64,000 nt of DNA, taken from assembly GCF_018919395.1 (NCBI RefSeq), contig NZ_JAHLME010000002.1:620001-684000 (forward strand), read 5' to 3'. The stretch comes from Geomonas azotofigens. GTDB lineage: Bacteria; Desulfobacterota; Desulfuromonadia; Geobacterales; Geobacteraceae. Positions within the stretch are counted from its first letter, which is position 1. The number at the start of each line of letters is the position of its first letter. Below the pieces are notes generated by a model. It ran no database searches and was not told the origin of the DNA. It worked only from the letters and a program-made list of their open reading frames with translations. Shown here piece after piece: positions 1 through 8,541 of this stretch. Position numbers and translations under genes: made by a program.

Positions 1-62
1 TCACCGGAACCGGCGTTCATCACCATGAAAATGGGAGCGTTGAAGGGTGCTTTGGGGAACAT
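1..62 (-). CDS. Partial N-terminus, possible diacylglycerol/lipid kinase-like protein
   Basis: Reading leftwards, an ATG at 62 sits 7 nt after a GGGAG ribosome binding site and opens a frame that runs off the window edge. Only about 20 residues are visible. They contain a hydrophobic strand (APIFMVMNAGSG), which resembles the first strand and glycine-rich phosphate loop of the DagK/YegS lipid-kinase fold. The opposite strand is also open to a stop at 67-69, but it has no usable context. The family call is inference from a very short stretch. Confidence 0.4.
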   Translation of the reverse strand, partial: MFPKAPFNAPIFMVMNAGSG

Positions 63-188
63 GACGTGACTCCCAGCGGATATTGGCCACACAAGGGGAG
101 GAGTTTAGCACATGGAGGAAGGACCGCGCGGCCGTGGGTAACAAAAGAGGTTGCGGGCTCAACTTCGACGGATGTCGCCCCTTTTCAC

Positions 189-208
189 GGGCGAATAATC
201 ATTCGCCC
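189..208. repeat. Perfect 8-bp inverted repeat (GGGCGAAT-aatc-ATTCGCCC)
   Basis: Eight-base arms around a 4-nt loop lie between two divergent genes, the partial gene ending at 62 and the DUF1992 gene at 336. There is no U-tract, so an operator or leader hairpin is more likely than a terminator. Nothing else convincing is seen in 63-335 apart from a possible -35 TTGACT just upstream of the gene. Confidence 0.45.
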
Positions 209-335
209 TCCTCGCCGGAATATGGACATAATCACGCCATTTTCATTCACACCTTCCCAAAACAGCAACGCCATCCAAACTATGGGTTCCACGCGGGAGT
301 TGACTATCTGTCGGTGGTTCTGCCAAAATCGCGGA

Positions 336-704
336 ATGGAAATATTCGCATTGATCGCAGAAAGACGGATTAAGGAAGCCATGGAGCGCGGGGAGTTCGA
401 CAACCTTCCCGGGCGTGGCAAACCGCTGGTGCAGGAAGACCTCTCGGCTGTCCCCGAAGAATTGCGCATGGCCTACAAGGTGCTCAAAAACGCAGGATGC
501 GTCCCTCCTGAGGTGGAGTTGAGCAACGAGGTTGCCTCGCTGCGGCGGCTGATCCTGGACATGGAAGAGAGCGAAGAAAGGATGAGGAAGGTGCGGGAAC
601 TGAACTTCAAGCTTATGAAGCTGGAAATGACCCGCAAGCGCCCTCTTTCCCTGGACCTGCTCCCCGAGTACCAGGGCAAACTCCTCGACAAGCTGCAGGG
701 ATGA
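336..704 (+). CDS. DUF1992 (DnaJ-homologue subfamily C member 28-like) small protein
   Basis: This 122-residue soluble protein has the hallmarks of the DUF1992 domain: an N-terminal IAERRIKEAMERGEFDNLPGRGKPL segment, then YKVLKNAGCVPPEVELSNEV, then a charged helical C-terminus. The frame is open further upstream, but the conserved domain begins at MEIFALIAERRI, so the ATG at 336 was chosen. Its ribosome binding site is poor. The molecular function of the family is not established; it occurs in bacteria and as a mitochondrial/Golgi-associated J-protein relative without the J domain here. It is separate from the next gene by about 100 nt. Confidence 0.8.
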   Translation: MEIFALIAERRIKEAMERGEFDNLPGRGKPLVQEDLSAVPEELRMAYKVLKNAGCVPPEVELSNEVASLRRLILDMEESEERMRKVRELNFKLMKLEMTRKRPLSLDLLPEYQGKLLDKLQG

Positions 705-807
705 CCATATTGCTTTATCTTTACCCTTGAAATGATCGACCCCGTTCGGTATGGTGCCAACGGAGGCCACCACTTCCCCGCCTTAAAACAGATCCCAAAG
801 GAAACCC

Positions 808-1218
808 ATGGAAAAATTAGACGAGGCGCTGGTAAACCTGCGCCAGGACATGCAGGACGGCAAGAAGCAATGCGAGTTCTACGATCTCTTTCTCAACTCC
901 TCTTTTTTCGTCCCCATCCTGGAAGACGGTGAGCAGGAGCAAGCCGGCGGCGTGGTGCCGGTGATCACCGAGGCGGATGGCAAAGACTTCCTCATGCTTT
1001 TCAGCACGGTGGAGCGCCTGAAGGCTTGGGACCCCGCTGCACGCTTTATCGAAGTTCCGGGTCACCTGCTCGCGCTGAGCACGGTGGATCCGCTCAACTG
1101 GGCGCTCAACGTCGGTACCGACTACTCCAAGCAGTTCCACCCCGAGGAGATCGCCTGGCTCAGGGGGGCGGTCGAGCATTGCAACGCCGAGGCAGCAGCA
1201 GGCGCGCAGCAGGCGTGA
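808..1218 (+). CDS. SseB-family N-terminal domain protein
   Basis: This 136-residue cytoplasmic protein matches the SseB N-terminal domain pattern: an early FYDLFLNSSFFVPI strand, a central region ending in FLMLFSTVERLKAW, and ALSTVDPLNWALNVGTDYSKQFHPEEIAWL near the C-terminus. The start ATG at 808 follows AAAGGAAACCC. SseB-like proteins have been linked to enhanced serine-sensitivity phenotypes, but no biochemical role is secure. The last residues (AEAAAGAQQA) look disordered. The gene faces the SPOR-protein gene, with a shared terminator between them. Confidence 0.75.
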   Translation: MEKLDEALVNLRQDMQDGKKQCEFYDLFLNSSFFVPILEDGEQEQAGGVVPVITEADGKDFLMLFSTVERLKAWDPAARFIEVPGHLLALSTVDPLNWALNVGTDYSKQFHPEEIAWLRGAVEHCNAEAAAGAQQA

Positions 1219-1310
1219 TGATCTTCCCGGGCGGGGTCTCCGCCCCTTACACAAGCTGAAAATACTAGATGAAGGGGCTGCCAGGTCGGAAGCCCCTCTC
1301 TCCCAATAAG

Positions 1311-1339
1311 AAAGGGGCAGCCGCTATGACTGCCCCTTT
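1311..1339. terminator. Bidirectional Rho-independent terminator
   Basis: The arms AAAGGGGCAG and CTGCCCCTTT enclose a 9-nt loop and lie between the convergent SseB-like (+) and SPOR (-) genes. A/T-rich ends on both sides suit termination in both directions. A second GGGGCT/AGCCCC stem lies just upstream at about 1273-1296. Confidence 0.8.
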
Positions 1340-1367
1340 CCCTTTACGAACCTGTTTATGACTCGCC

Positions 1368-3368
1368 TTACTTGTGGCGTTGCACCACGGTCGGTTTCGC
1401 GCCTAGCTTTTCCAGCTCCGCTCCCTTCCGGGCGGCGGCGTCCTCGCTCTGGAAAGAACCGGCAGTCAGGTTGAAGGTCGGGACCTGAACCGATATCGGC
1501 CTCAGTTCGGTGGTGATGCCGAAACCGGCCAATCGAAGCTGCTCGTCCACCGCCCCCAGTTTATCGAAGTAGGATCCGGCATACACGTTGAACTTCCCGG
1601 TCTTGTCTTGAAGCATGAATTGCTCGGCCTTGGCCTTGCGCAGCTTCTGCATCATGCTCTCGGCCGCTTTTTGATCCGTGTACTCGCCGACATGGATCCG
1701 GCTCATCTGTTCTTTCTTTTTGGGGCCCGGCTCGACTACCGGCTTCATCCCGGCCGCTTTGATCTTCTTCTTGATCGCAACCATATCAGACTTCAATACA
1801 AAACTGCCGAAATCGAGGGTATAGCCGTCGGCAGAAGCTGCACTGGCCGGTGCCTGCGCCTGGGACTGCGCCGCAACGGCAGGCGCAACGGATGCCGCGG
1901 CGGGCGCCGCGACAGTTTCGTTACTCGTAGTCTTCGCAGCAGCCTTGGCAGCCGCTTTCGCAACGGCTTTCTCTTCAGCAGCTTTCCTGGCGGCGGCTTT
2001 GTCGGCAGCGGCCTTTTCGGCAGCCGCTTTCTTGGCGGCGGCTTTGTCGGCAGCGGCTTTTTCAGCGGCCGCTTTCTTGGCGGCGGCCTTCTCTTCAGCA
2101 GCTTTTTTGGCAGCCGCTTTGTCGGCAGCGGCTTTCTCTGCAGCCGCTTTCCTGGCGGCCGCTTTGTCCGCAGCGGCTTTTGCGGCAGCAGCTTTCTTGG
2201 CCGCAGCCTTGTCCTCAGCAGCTTTTTTGGCAGCGGCTTTGTCGGCTGCAGCTTTTTCTGAAGCCGCTTTCATGGCGGCGGCTTTGTCCGCAGCGGCTTT
2301 TTCCGCAGCTGCTTTCCTGGCCGCAGCCTTGTCTGCAGCGGCTTCGGTGGCAGCTTTCTCGGCAGCAATCTTCGCTGCGGCTGCTTTCTCAACGGCGGCT
2401 TTCTCGACTGCAGCCTTTATGGCTGCCGTTCTCTCAGCTACGGCTTCCTCGATAGTTGCCGGACGGACGGTGGCCGCCTTCGGAGCAGGTACCAAGTCAG
2501 CAGCCTCCTTGCCAGCAGCCGCGTCTTCAGCAGCCACTCTCTGAGCAGCCACCCTGTCAGCGGCCACTTTGTCAGCAATAGCTTTGTCAGCAGCGGCCTT
2601 CTCCGCGGCGGCCTTCTCCGCGGCGGCCTTCTCAGCGGCAGCTTTCTCAGCGGCAGCCTTCTCTGCGGCGGCTTTCTCTGCGGCGGCTTTCTCCGCGGCA
2701 GCTTTCTCCGCGGCAGCTTTCTCAGCGGCAGCTTTCTCAGCGGCAGCTTTCTCAGCGGCAGCTTTCTCTGCGGCAGCCTTCTCTGCGGCAGCCTTCTCTG
2801 CGGCAGCCTTCTCTGCGGCAGCCTTCTCAGCGGCGGCCTTCTCAGCGGCAGCCTTCTCAGCGGCAGCCTTCTCAGCGGCGGCCTTCTCTGCGGCAGCTGG
2901 TTCAGCAGCGACTTTCTCAGCCTTATCGGCAACAGCCACCGAAGCGGCAACAGTGGGTGCGACAGCTGCGGGTGCGGCCACGGCGGGTGCGGCGGCCTCA
3001 GGCTCAGCAAGCTGCGGCGCCTGCTGAGTCGGATCCTGCACCAGCTTCAGCAGGCCCGGCTCCAGCTTTTCGGTCGCTTTCGGGAAATCCTTCAGCAGCG
3101 TCTTAAGAGTCCGTACCGCCTTCTCGTCCCTCGATGTCGCCGCATAGCACTTGGCCAGCATCACCAGCACTTCCTCACGCTGAGGCGTGGTCGGGAACTT
3201 CTTCAGGATCCTTTCCAGCCACGTGGATGCGAAGTAGTAACTGTTCTCCTTGTAGTGGTTTTTGGCCTGCGCAAACATCGACGCCTCGTCGGAGTCTGCG
3301 AATGAGACGGAAGGAACAATCAGACAGGCCAGTACGATTGCCACTAACAGCATGCGTATGGTGCTCAT
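1368..3368 (-). CDS. TolA-like Ala/Lys/Glu-rich periplasmic protein with C-terminal SPOR repeats
   Basis: This 666-residue protein starts with a signal peptide (about residues 1-24, ending VSFA). A TPR-like segment follows at about 28-110 ([36 protein letters not shown]). Next is a Pro/Ala linker, about 20 near-perfect AAAEK pentapeptides (about 155-265), and a second degenerate tract of [10 protein letters not shown]-type units (about 310-490). The C-terminus has three SPOR-like units ([66 protein letters not shown]). SPOR domains bind septal peptidoglycan. The alanine/charge repeat is expected to form one long helix, like TolA domain II. A cell-envelope spanning or division role is inferred. 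Confidence 0.75.
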   Translation of the reverse strand: MSTIRMLLVAIVLACLIVPSVSFADSDEASMFAQAKNHYKENSYYFASTWLERILKKFPTTPQREEVLVMLAKCYAATSRDEKAVRTLKTLLKDFPKATEKLEPGLLKLVQDPTQQAPQLAEPEAAAPAVAAPAAVAPTVAASVAVADKAEKVAAEPAAAEKAAAEKAAAEKAAAEKAAAEKAAAEKAAAEKAAAEKAAAEKAAAEKAAAEKAAAEKAAAEKAAAEKAAAEKAAAEKAAAEKAAAEKAAAEKAAAEKAAADKAIADKVAADRVAAQRVAAEDAAAGKEAADLVPAPKAATVRPATIEEAVAERTAAIKAAVEKAAVEKAAAAKIAAEKAATEAAADKAAARKAAAEKAAADKAAAMKAASEKAAADKAAAKKAAEDKAAAKKAAAAKAAADKAAARKAAAEKAAADKAAAKKAAEEKAAAKKAAAEKAAADKAAAKKAAAEKAAADKAAARKAAEEKAVAKAAAKAAAKTTSNETVAAPAAASVAPAVAAQSQAQAPASAASADGYTLDFGSFVLKSDMVAIKKKIKAAGMKPVVEPGPKKKEQMSRIHVGEYTDQKAAESMMQKLRKAKAEQFMLQDKTGKFNVYAGSYFDKLGAVDEQLRLAGFGITTELRPISVQVPTFNLTAGSFQSEDAAARKGAELEKLGAKPTVVQRHK
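2590..2898. repeat. 15-bp coding tandem repeat (AAAEK units)
   Basis: About 20 copies of a 15-bp unit (on + : GCGGC[A/G]GC[C/T]TTCTC[N]) encode AAAEK in the minus-strand SPOR protein. Copies differ mostly at third positions (gcggcg/gcggca, ttctct/ttctcc/ttctca). Adjacent copies often share the same variant, which is the mark of local duplication. Because the unit is a multiple of three and lacks stops, several frames stay open on both strands across it. Confidence 0.9.
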
Positions 3369-3574
3369 TCAAAACCTCACATGTTCAATAGAGTCTACAG
3401 TATTGGTGCGCTTGAGACAGTAGAGAAGAGCTTTTCTAAAATTGTCGCAAGATTAGTGTACATGAAGGTCAATGTCAAAGAATAATTTAAGGAAAATCTC
3501 AGTGAAAGGATGGTGTCACGATGTCCCTATGACAGTCTCGAAGACGTCACGGCTGCTCCGCGCAATTCCGCCAC

Positions 3575-3602
3575 GTGACAGTCGCATTTCATTGAGTACA
3601 AT
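3575..3602 (+). promoter_or_regulatory. Sigma70-type promoter reading into the YkgJ-like gene
   Basis: -35 GTGACA (3575-3580), a 16-bp spacer and -10 TACAAT (3597-3602) each match the consensus at five of six positions. The ATG at 3611 begins only 9 nt after the -10, so a transcript from this promoter would be leaderless or nearly so. The sequence TGACAGTC also occurs about 45 bp upstream. Confidence 0.55.
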
Positions 3603-3610
3603 CTTGCAGT

Positions 3611-4291
3611 ATGAACAGCATCGATTCCTGGCATGAAGAGCAATACCGCTCGCTGATGACGTCCACGGTACTTGAGATCTTGGGCACAAACCCCGATGCC
3701 GCCATCGTGGCACGGAGCGTAAGGACCTGCGCGGATGCAGCGGAAGAGTTCTGTGTGGATCGTCCCTTCGCCTGCGGCCCAGGTTGCGCTCATTGTTGCG
3801 TGCTCAACGTCGCCGCGCTGCTCCCCGAGGCGATGACCATCGCGCTATGGCTGCGGGAAAAGCTTAACGGTGCCGACCTGGCTGGGTTGCAAAAGTGCCT
3901 CGCCGCGCATCGTTCCTGGGCCCGCTGGATGGATGACGAGGAGCGAATCCTGAAGCAGATGTCCTGCCCGTTGCTTGACGCTTACGGCGGCTGCAGCGTC
4001 CATCCCGTGCGCCCCCTCGCCTGCCACGCCATAACCTCGCTGAACAGCCAGAGTTGCCGGGAAGCCCTCACCCCCACCGTGACGGATGATGATCGACTGG
4101 TGCCAATCGACCTGCTCCGTAAGGCGGTCTTCGACGCAACCTTCACCGCCCTCGCCTCGGCGCTGCGCCGTGTCGGCCTCGATGACCGCAGCATCGAACT
4201 CGGCACCGGAGTACTCGCCTTCCTCGAACACCCCGAGTTCGTGGAGCGCTTCCTGTCCGGCGAGAAGCTGCCACAAGCGCTCTGGTTGTAG
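3611..4291 (+). CDS. YkgJ-family cysteine-cluster (Zn/Fe-binding) protein
   Basis: This 226-residue protein carries the cysteine pattern of the YkgJ/CxxCxxCC family. CGPGCAHCC lies at about residues 54-62, then CPLLDAYGGCSVHPVRPLACHA at about 118-139, and SQSC soon after. Such proteins are thought to chelate Zn2+ or an Fe-S cluster; no enzymatic role is established. The chosen ATG is the first in frame and has no Shine-Dalgarno, consistent with the near-leaderless promoter just upstream; an internal ATG at 3656 is an alternative start. It converges on the cytochrome gene. Confidence 0.75.
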   Translation: MNSIDSWHEEQYRSLMTSTVLEILGTNPDAAIVARSVRTCADAAEEFCVDRPFACGPGCAHCCVLNVAALLPEAMTIALWLREKLNGADLAGLQKCLAAHRSWARWMDDEERILKQMSCPLLDAYGGCSVHPVRPLACHAITSLNSQSCREALTPTVTDDDRLVPIDLLRKAVFDATFTALASALRRVGLDDRSIELGTGVLAFLEHPEFVERFLSGEKLPQALWL

Positions 4292-4363
4292 TTGTAATAG
4301 CGTCGGCTCTTCCTTCGCGAGAGAAAGCAACTGTATTCCGGCCCTCCCATAGATTCAAAAAAG

Positions 4364-4391
4364 AAGGGATCAGCTTGGCGGCTGATCCCTT
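4364..4391. terminator. Bidirectional Rho-independent terminator
   Basis: The 11-bp stem AAGGGATCAGC / GCTGATCCCTT has a 6-nt loop and is followed by TTCTTT on + and preceded by A-rich sequence that gives U's on -. It separates the convergent YkgJ-like and octahaem cytochrome genes. Confidence 0.85.
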
Positions 4392-4430
4392 TTCTTTGGC
4401 TTATCCCTTTTCTAGTTGTCAGATCCTGGG

Positions 4431-5834
4431 CTAACCCCGGGGGTCCTTGGTGTAGCCAAGGCCCTTCCAGTCGATGCGACTGTTCTCGCCGTGGCAGTTC
4501 TGGCACCGCAACGCCTTGTCCATGGGCACCACCATGTGGTTCAGCGACCATACCGTGGTGGTTTCGATCCAGCCGTACTTGCCGCTGTAGGGAAGCCCGG
4601 CGGCCTTCATGCCCGCCGCGATGGCCTTGTCCCAGTCGAACTTGACGGAGTAGGCGCTGTCGCTTTCGGCGGGGCCGATGATGTTGGGGACGGCAACGGT
4701 AAGGTTCTCCAGGTCGTAAGGCTGCTTGGCCTGCATCACCTTGAAGGGGAAGATCCTCGCATCGGGGTCGCCGCGCTCCCCGCGCGGGGCCGAAAGCCGG
4801 ACCACCTTGGTCGGGTCTATCTTGTCCCCCATGAGGACGCGTTCCACGGTGCCGTTGTACCACATCAAGGTCGGCGCCAGGTCCTTACCGAGCACCAGGT
4901 CTCCCCGCGCCTTGTCGTAGATTTTCAGCGCGTCCGGTTTGGCCGCCTCGGCTTTCTGGTCTCTGCCCGCCGTGGACCAGTCCCAGGAGAGCACGGTGGG
5001 GCTTCCCTTGGCGTAGGTCGGGATGTGGCAGGTCTGGCAGGCGACCCTTTTCATGTGCTTGTTGAGGATGGCGATCTTGTGCAGGTTCCCCTTATGGCAG
5101 TCGGTGCATCCCATGGCGCGCGGACCGGAACCGGGGGACACGGAGATCGCCTCCCCCTTCACGTCGTGGTTGGCCGCCTTGTGGCAGGACTCGCAGGTGA
5201 GCCCCTTGGCTCCCATGTGGACGTCGAAGTCACCGGTAGGATTGGCAAGGTTGGCGTCGAGATCGCCGTGCTTGTAGTTTTCGCCGCCGCCGCTGTAGAA
5301 ATGACAGTTGCCGCAGGCGGCGCGGGACGGCCGCGAGATGGACTGCGCGGCGAAGACCAGGTCCACCGGCTCCCATACCTTGCCGGCCGGGTATTCCTTG
5401 TGCTCCCCGGGGTAAACCGGGTGGCCCGCCCCGAGGGGAAATTTCTTGTACGTGCCGCTGGTATCGTGGCAGACCAGGCAGTCGATGTTCTCGGTCTTGG
5501 TGAAATCGAAGGAACCGTCCTGCCAGCCGTAACCGGCGTGGCAACTGGTGCAGCCGGGGAGATTGGAGGGGACGGCGAGACAAAAGGAGTTGCCCAGCGC
5601 GTTCTTCTTGCCGTAGTCGACGATCTTGCCGTTCACCGTCTGTTTTTTGCCCCAGTTCCAGTGCACGGTCTGGGTGATCTGGTTGGTCAGCTTCTCATGG
5701 CACCCGGCACACGCCTTGGTCACCTCCGGCCCGTTCTGAAAGGGCCCCGTGATGAAACGGTGGGTCCCCTTGAGGGCGGCGTCCGAGGTGGAGGCGCAGG
5801 CCAAGGCGAGAAATAACAGCAGGTATTTCCTCAT
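4431..5834 (-). CDS. Octahaem c-type cytochrome, tetrathionate reductase (OTR) family
   Basis: This 467-residue periplasmic protein has a signal peptide (MRKYLLLFLALACASTSDA) and exactly eight CXXCH haem motifs, in order CAGCH, CTSCH, CLVCH, CGNCH, CESCH, CTDCH, CQTCH and CQNCH. The opening NGPEVTKACAGCH...TVHWNW is typical of the octahaem tetrathionate-reductase family known from Shewanella, where one haem has a lysine ligand. Family members can reduce tetrathionate, nitrite and hydroxylamine in vitro; the physiological substrate here is unknown. The start at 5834 was chosen over an in-frame ATG 20 codons upstream because it places GAGGT 8 nt ahead and exposes the signal peptide. No quinol-oxidase partner is adjacent. 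Confidence 0.9.
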   Translation of the reverse strand: MRKYLLLFLALACASTSDAALKGTHRFITGPFQNGPEVTKACAGCHEKLTNQITQTVHWNWGKKQTVNGKIVDYGKKNALGNSFCLAVPSNLPGCTSCHAGYGWQDGSFDFTKTENIDCLVCHDTSGTYKKFPLGAGHPVYPGEHKEYPAGKVWEPVDLVFAAQSISRPSRAACGNCHFYSGGGENYKHGDLDANLANPTGDFDVHMGAKGLTCESCHKAANHDVKGEAISVSPGSGPRAMGCTDCHKGNLHKIAILNKHMKRVACQTCHIPTYAKGSPTVLSWDWSTAGRDQKAEAAKPDALKIYDKARGDLVLGKDLAPTLMWYNGTVERVLMGDKIDPTKVVRLSAPRGERGDPDARIFPFKVMQAKQPYDLENLTVAVPNIIGPAESDSAYSVKFDWDKAIAAGMKAAGLPYSGKYGWIETTTVWSLNHMVVPMDKALRCQNCHGENSRIDWKGLGYTKDPRG

Positions 5835-5932
5835 GTGTGAGACCTCGCGATCTGGATGTTTGGGCAGACGTTCAGTGCAGAGCGGGATCGGCATGTCAGC
5901 CGGGGCACCCGGCCCTTTTTCACCGGCAACAC

Positions 5933-5959
5933 ATTATATTTGATGGTTGGTCTAGTCAA
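5933..5959 (-). promoter_or_regulatory. Promoter for the octahaem cytochrome, with short spacer
   Basis: On the minus strand -35 TTGACT (5954-5959) and a perfect -10 TATAAT (5933-5938) are separated by only 15 bp. Such under-length spacers are often activator-dependent. The predicted 5' leader is about 90 nt. Confidence 0.5.
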
Positions 5960-5974
5960 TGACAAATTGCGTAC

Positions 5975-6006
5975 GGTTAACGCCCCCGGAGTGAACGGCG
6001 TTTACC
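5975..6006. repeat. Inverted repeat in the cytochrome-metE divergent region
   Basis: GGTTAACGCC (5975-5984) and GGCGTTTACC (5997-6006) are complementary at nine of ten positions with a 12-nt gap. They lie just upstream of the cytochrome -35 and about 130 bp before metE, a plausible shared operator. Downstream, a TACAAT at 6064-6069 could be a metE -10. No cobalamin or SAM riboswitch signature was recognised in 5835-6137. Confidence 0.45.
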
Positions 6007-6137
6007 ATGCGCAAGGCTGCGTGCTTAAAGTGACGGATCTGCTGCACATCCCATCGAAGCTGCTACAATTGTCAACTTGTCGTAGCGGCGTGTCGTACTT
6101 GTTTCCAGGCGTCCACAGCATGCGGAGGAGATGCACT

Positions 6138-8444
6138 ATGCCAGTCCTTGCCACAGTATTAGGCCACCCCCGAATTGGTATCGCGAGAGATCTGAAGAAG
6201 GCACTCGAGGCGTACTGGAGCGGCGCAACCTCCGCCGAGTCGCTTCTGGCGACGGCGCAGGAGATCCGCAGCCGGCACTGGTCCATGATGAAGGAGGCGG
6301 GGCTGGACCAGATCCCCTGCAACGACTTCTCCCTCTACGACCACATGCTGGACATGGCGGTCACGGTAGGAGCCATACCGTCGCGCTTCCAGCGGATCGC
6401 CGATCCGCTGAACCGCTACTTCGCCATGGCTCGCGGCGTCCAGGACCGGGGCGCCGGCATAGACCTCTCCCCCCTGGAAATGACCAAGTGGTTCGACACC
6501 AACTACCACTACATCGTCCCGGAATTGAGCGCCGACCAGTCGTTCGTCCTTAACCCCACCAAGATAGCGGCGGAACTGGCCGAGGCGCAGGCCCTCGGCA
6601 TCGCGCCTCGACCGGTGTTCCCCGGGCCGGTCACCTTCCTGAAACTGTCCAAGTACGCCGACGACGTCCCCGCCGGGACGGACCCCCTGGAGCTGCTGCC
6701 GCGCCTGCTACCGGTCTACGAGGAGTTGCTGGCGCTTCTCGCCGGCCACGGCGTCACCTCTTTGCAGCTCGACGAGCCCTGCCTCTGCTTCGACCTCGAT
6801 GCACGCAGCGAGGAGGCCTACCGCGAAGCCCTGTCGCGCCTTGGGCATGCGGCTAAACGCCCCACCCTGCTGGTCGCGGCCTACTTCGGCTCGATCGGCG
6901 ACAACCAGCGCCTGGTCACCGATTCCGGCTGCGAGGCGTTGCACCTGGACCTGGTGCGCGCCCCGGGGGACCTCGAGGCCGTGCTGGCGGCGCTGCCGGC
7001 GGGGATGAAGCTGTCGCTCGGGGTGGTGGATGGACGCAACGTCTGGCGCTCCGACCTCGAGCAGACCCACCGCATGGTGCGCCGGGCCGTAACCGCCTTG
7101 GGGGCCGAGCGGGTCATGGTCGCCAGTTCCTGCTCGCTGCTGCACGTACCCGTCGACCTCGACGCCGAGACCAGGCTCGACCCGGAGTTGAAGAGCTGGA
7201 TGGCATTCGCGGCGCAGAAAGTCGCCGAGGTGCGCCTGCTGGCCGACGCCGCTGAGCAGGAAGAACCGCAAGGTGCGGCGTTCGACCAGGCCGCCGCCGC
7301 GCTCGCCCGCCGCAGGGCGGCCGCGGCCGTCGCGAACCCCTTGGTCCGGCGCCGCGCGGAACAGGTGACCAACGCCATGACCAGGCGCGGCGCCCCCTTC
7401 GCCGAGCGAAGCGCCAAGCAGAAGCGGCGTTTCGACCTCCCCCTGCTGCCGACCACCACCATCGGCTCCTTCCCGCAGTCAAGGGAGGTACGCGAAGCGC
7501 GTTCCAAGTGGCGCGGCGGCACGCTCGACGGCGAAGGGTATCAAGGCTTCCTGCAGGGCGAGATCAGGCGCTGCATCGAGAAGCAGGAGCAACTCGGTCT
7601 CGACGTGCTGGTGCACGGCGAATTCGAGCGCACCGACATGGTGGAGTATTTTGGGGAGCAACTGGAGGGATTCGCCTTCACCCAGAACGGCTGGGTGCAA
7701 AGCTACGGGTCGCGCTGCGTCAAACCTCCTGTTCTCTACGGCGACGTGACCCGTCCCCGTCCCATGACCGTCGAATGGAGCGGCTTCGCCCAATCGCTCA
7801 GCAAGCGCCCGGTGAAGGGGATGCTCACCGGCCCGGTCACCATCCTGCAATGGTCCTTCGTCCGCAACGACCAGCCTCGCTCCGAGACCTGCCGGCAGAT
7901 CGCGCTCGCGCTGCGCGACGAGGTGGCCGACCTGGAGCGGGCCGGCATCGCCATGATCCAGGTGGACGAGCCGGCGATCCGGGAGGGGCTGCCGCTGCGT
8001 CGCCGCGACTGGCCGGAGTACCTGGAATGGGCGGTCGCCTCCTTCTGCCTGGCCACCGCAGGGGTGACCGACGAGACCCAGATCCACACCCACATGTGCT
8101 ACTCGGAGTTCGGCGACATCCTCCCCGCGATCGTCGCCATGGACGCCGACGTCCTCTCCATAGAATCCTCGCGCTCGCGCATGGAGCTTCTGTCCCACTT
8201 CCGGCAGCACGGCTACCCCAACGACGTCGGCCCCGGCATCTACGACATCCACTCGCCGCGGGTGCCCACCGTCGAGGAGATGACGACGCTCCTGCAGCTG
8301 GCGGCCGAGGTCCTGCCGGTGGAGCGGCTCTGGGTGAACCCTGACTGCGGCCTGAAAACCCGAGGCTGGCCCGAGATCGAGGCGTCCCTGGCCAACATGG
8401 TGCAGGCGGCGCGGCAGGTCAGGCGCCAACGTTCTCCCGGCTAG
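6138..8444 (+). CDS. metE: Cobalamin-independent methionine synthase
   Basis: This 768-residue enzyme is close to the usual 750-770 length. It transfers the methyl group from 5-methyltetrahydropteroyltri-L-glutamate to homocysteine in the last step of methionine synthesis. The N-terminal half begins VLGHPRIG, and the C-terminal catalytic half begins LPTTTIGSFPQSREVR. Zinc-ligand motifs are visible as IHTHMC (His, Cys), SIESSRS (Glu) and NPDCGLKTRGW (Cys). The start at 6138 has GGAGGAG 7 nt upstream, whereas the in-frame ATG at 6120 does not. It is transcribed alone, divergent from the cytochrome and closed by a strong terminator. Confidence 0.95.
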   Translation: MPVLATVLGHPRIGIARDLKKALEAYWSGATSAESLLATAQEIRSRHWSMMKEAGLDQIPCNDFSLYDHMLDMAVTVGAIPSRFQRIADPLNRYFAMARGVQDRGAGIDLSPLEMTKWFDTNYHYIVPELSADQSFVLNPTKIAAELAEAQALGIAPRPVFPGPVTFLKLSKYADDVPAGTDPLELLPRLLPVYEELLALLAGHGVTSLQLDEPCLCFDLDARSEEAYREALSRLGHAAKRPTLLVAAYFGSIGDNQRLVTDSGCEALHLDLVRAPGDLEAVLAALPAGMKLSLGVVDGRNVWRSDLEQTHRMVRRAVTALGAERVMVASSCSLLHVPVDLDAETRLDPELKSWMAFAAQKVAEVRLLADAAEQEEPQGAAFDQAAAALARRRAAAAVANPLVRRRAEQVTNAMTRRGAPFAERSAKQKRRFDLPLLPTTTIGSFPQSREVREARSKWRGGTLDGEGYQGFLQGEIRRCIEKQEQLGLDVLVHGEFERTDMVEYFGEQLEGFAFTQNGWVQSYGSRCVKPPVLYGDVTRPRPMTVEWSGFAQSLSKRPVKGMLTGPVTILQWSFVRNDQPRSETCRQIALALRDEVADLERAGIAMIQVDEPAIREGLPLRRRDWPEYLEWAVASFCLATAGVTDETQIHTHMCYSEFGDILPAIVAMDADVLSIESSRSRMELLSHFRQHGYPNDVGPGIYDIHSPRVPTVEEMTTLLQLAAEVLPVERLWVNPDCGLKTRGWPEIEASLANMVQAARQVRRQRSPG

Positions 8445-8471
8445 CTTTCCGGCGGCGCCGGCACCAACGCA

Positions 8472-8506
8472 AAAGAGGGATCAGCCGACTTCGGCTCATC
8501 CCTCTT
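8472..8506. terminator. Rho-independent terminator after metE (bidirectional)
   Basis: The stem AAGAGGGAT..AGCCGA / TCGGCT..ATCCCTCTT is followed by seven T's on +. It lies between convergent metE and the DUF3553 gene. The reverse side ends in TTTTGCG, so it probably serves both. Confidence 0.85.
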
Positions 8507-8541
8507 TTTTTGCGCGGACGCGGCGCGGGCCGCGGCAGTTG

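Noticed and set aside
1-69. C-terminal fragment on + ending at the TGA 67-69
   Set aside because: The minus-strand reading has an ATG with a good ribosome site and a plausible NAGSG motif; the + reading has no support.
112-141. Nine-codon frame (MEEGPRGRG) after GGGGAGGAG
   Set aside because: Too short, though the upstream ribosome-site-like sequence is notable; no context supports a leader peptide.
2590-2898. Regular short repeats as a possible CRISPR array
   Set aside because: The repeats are contiguous 15-mers in frame within a gene, with no spacers.
1945-3027. Several overlapping open frames in both strands (Ala/Phe/Ser-rich)
   Set aside because: They arise from the stop-free 15-bp repeat; only the minus-strand frame has a signal peptide, TPR region and SPOR domain.
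4416-5816. 466-codon open frame on + opposite the octahaem cytochrome
   Set aside because: The minus strand encodes a signal peptide and eight CXXCH motifs. The + frame is a GC-driven shadow without protein-like features.
5835-6137. Cobalamin or SAM riboswitch ahead of metE
   Set aside because: None of the conserved core sequences could be found; only an inverted repeat and weak promoter elements are present.
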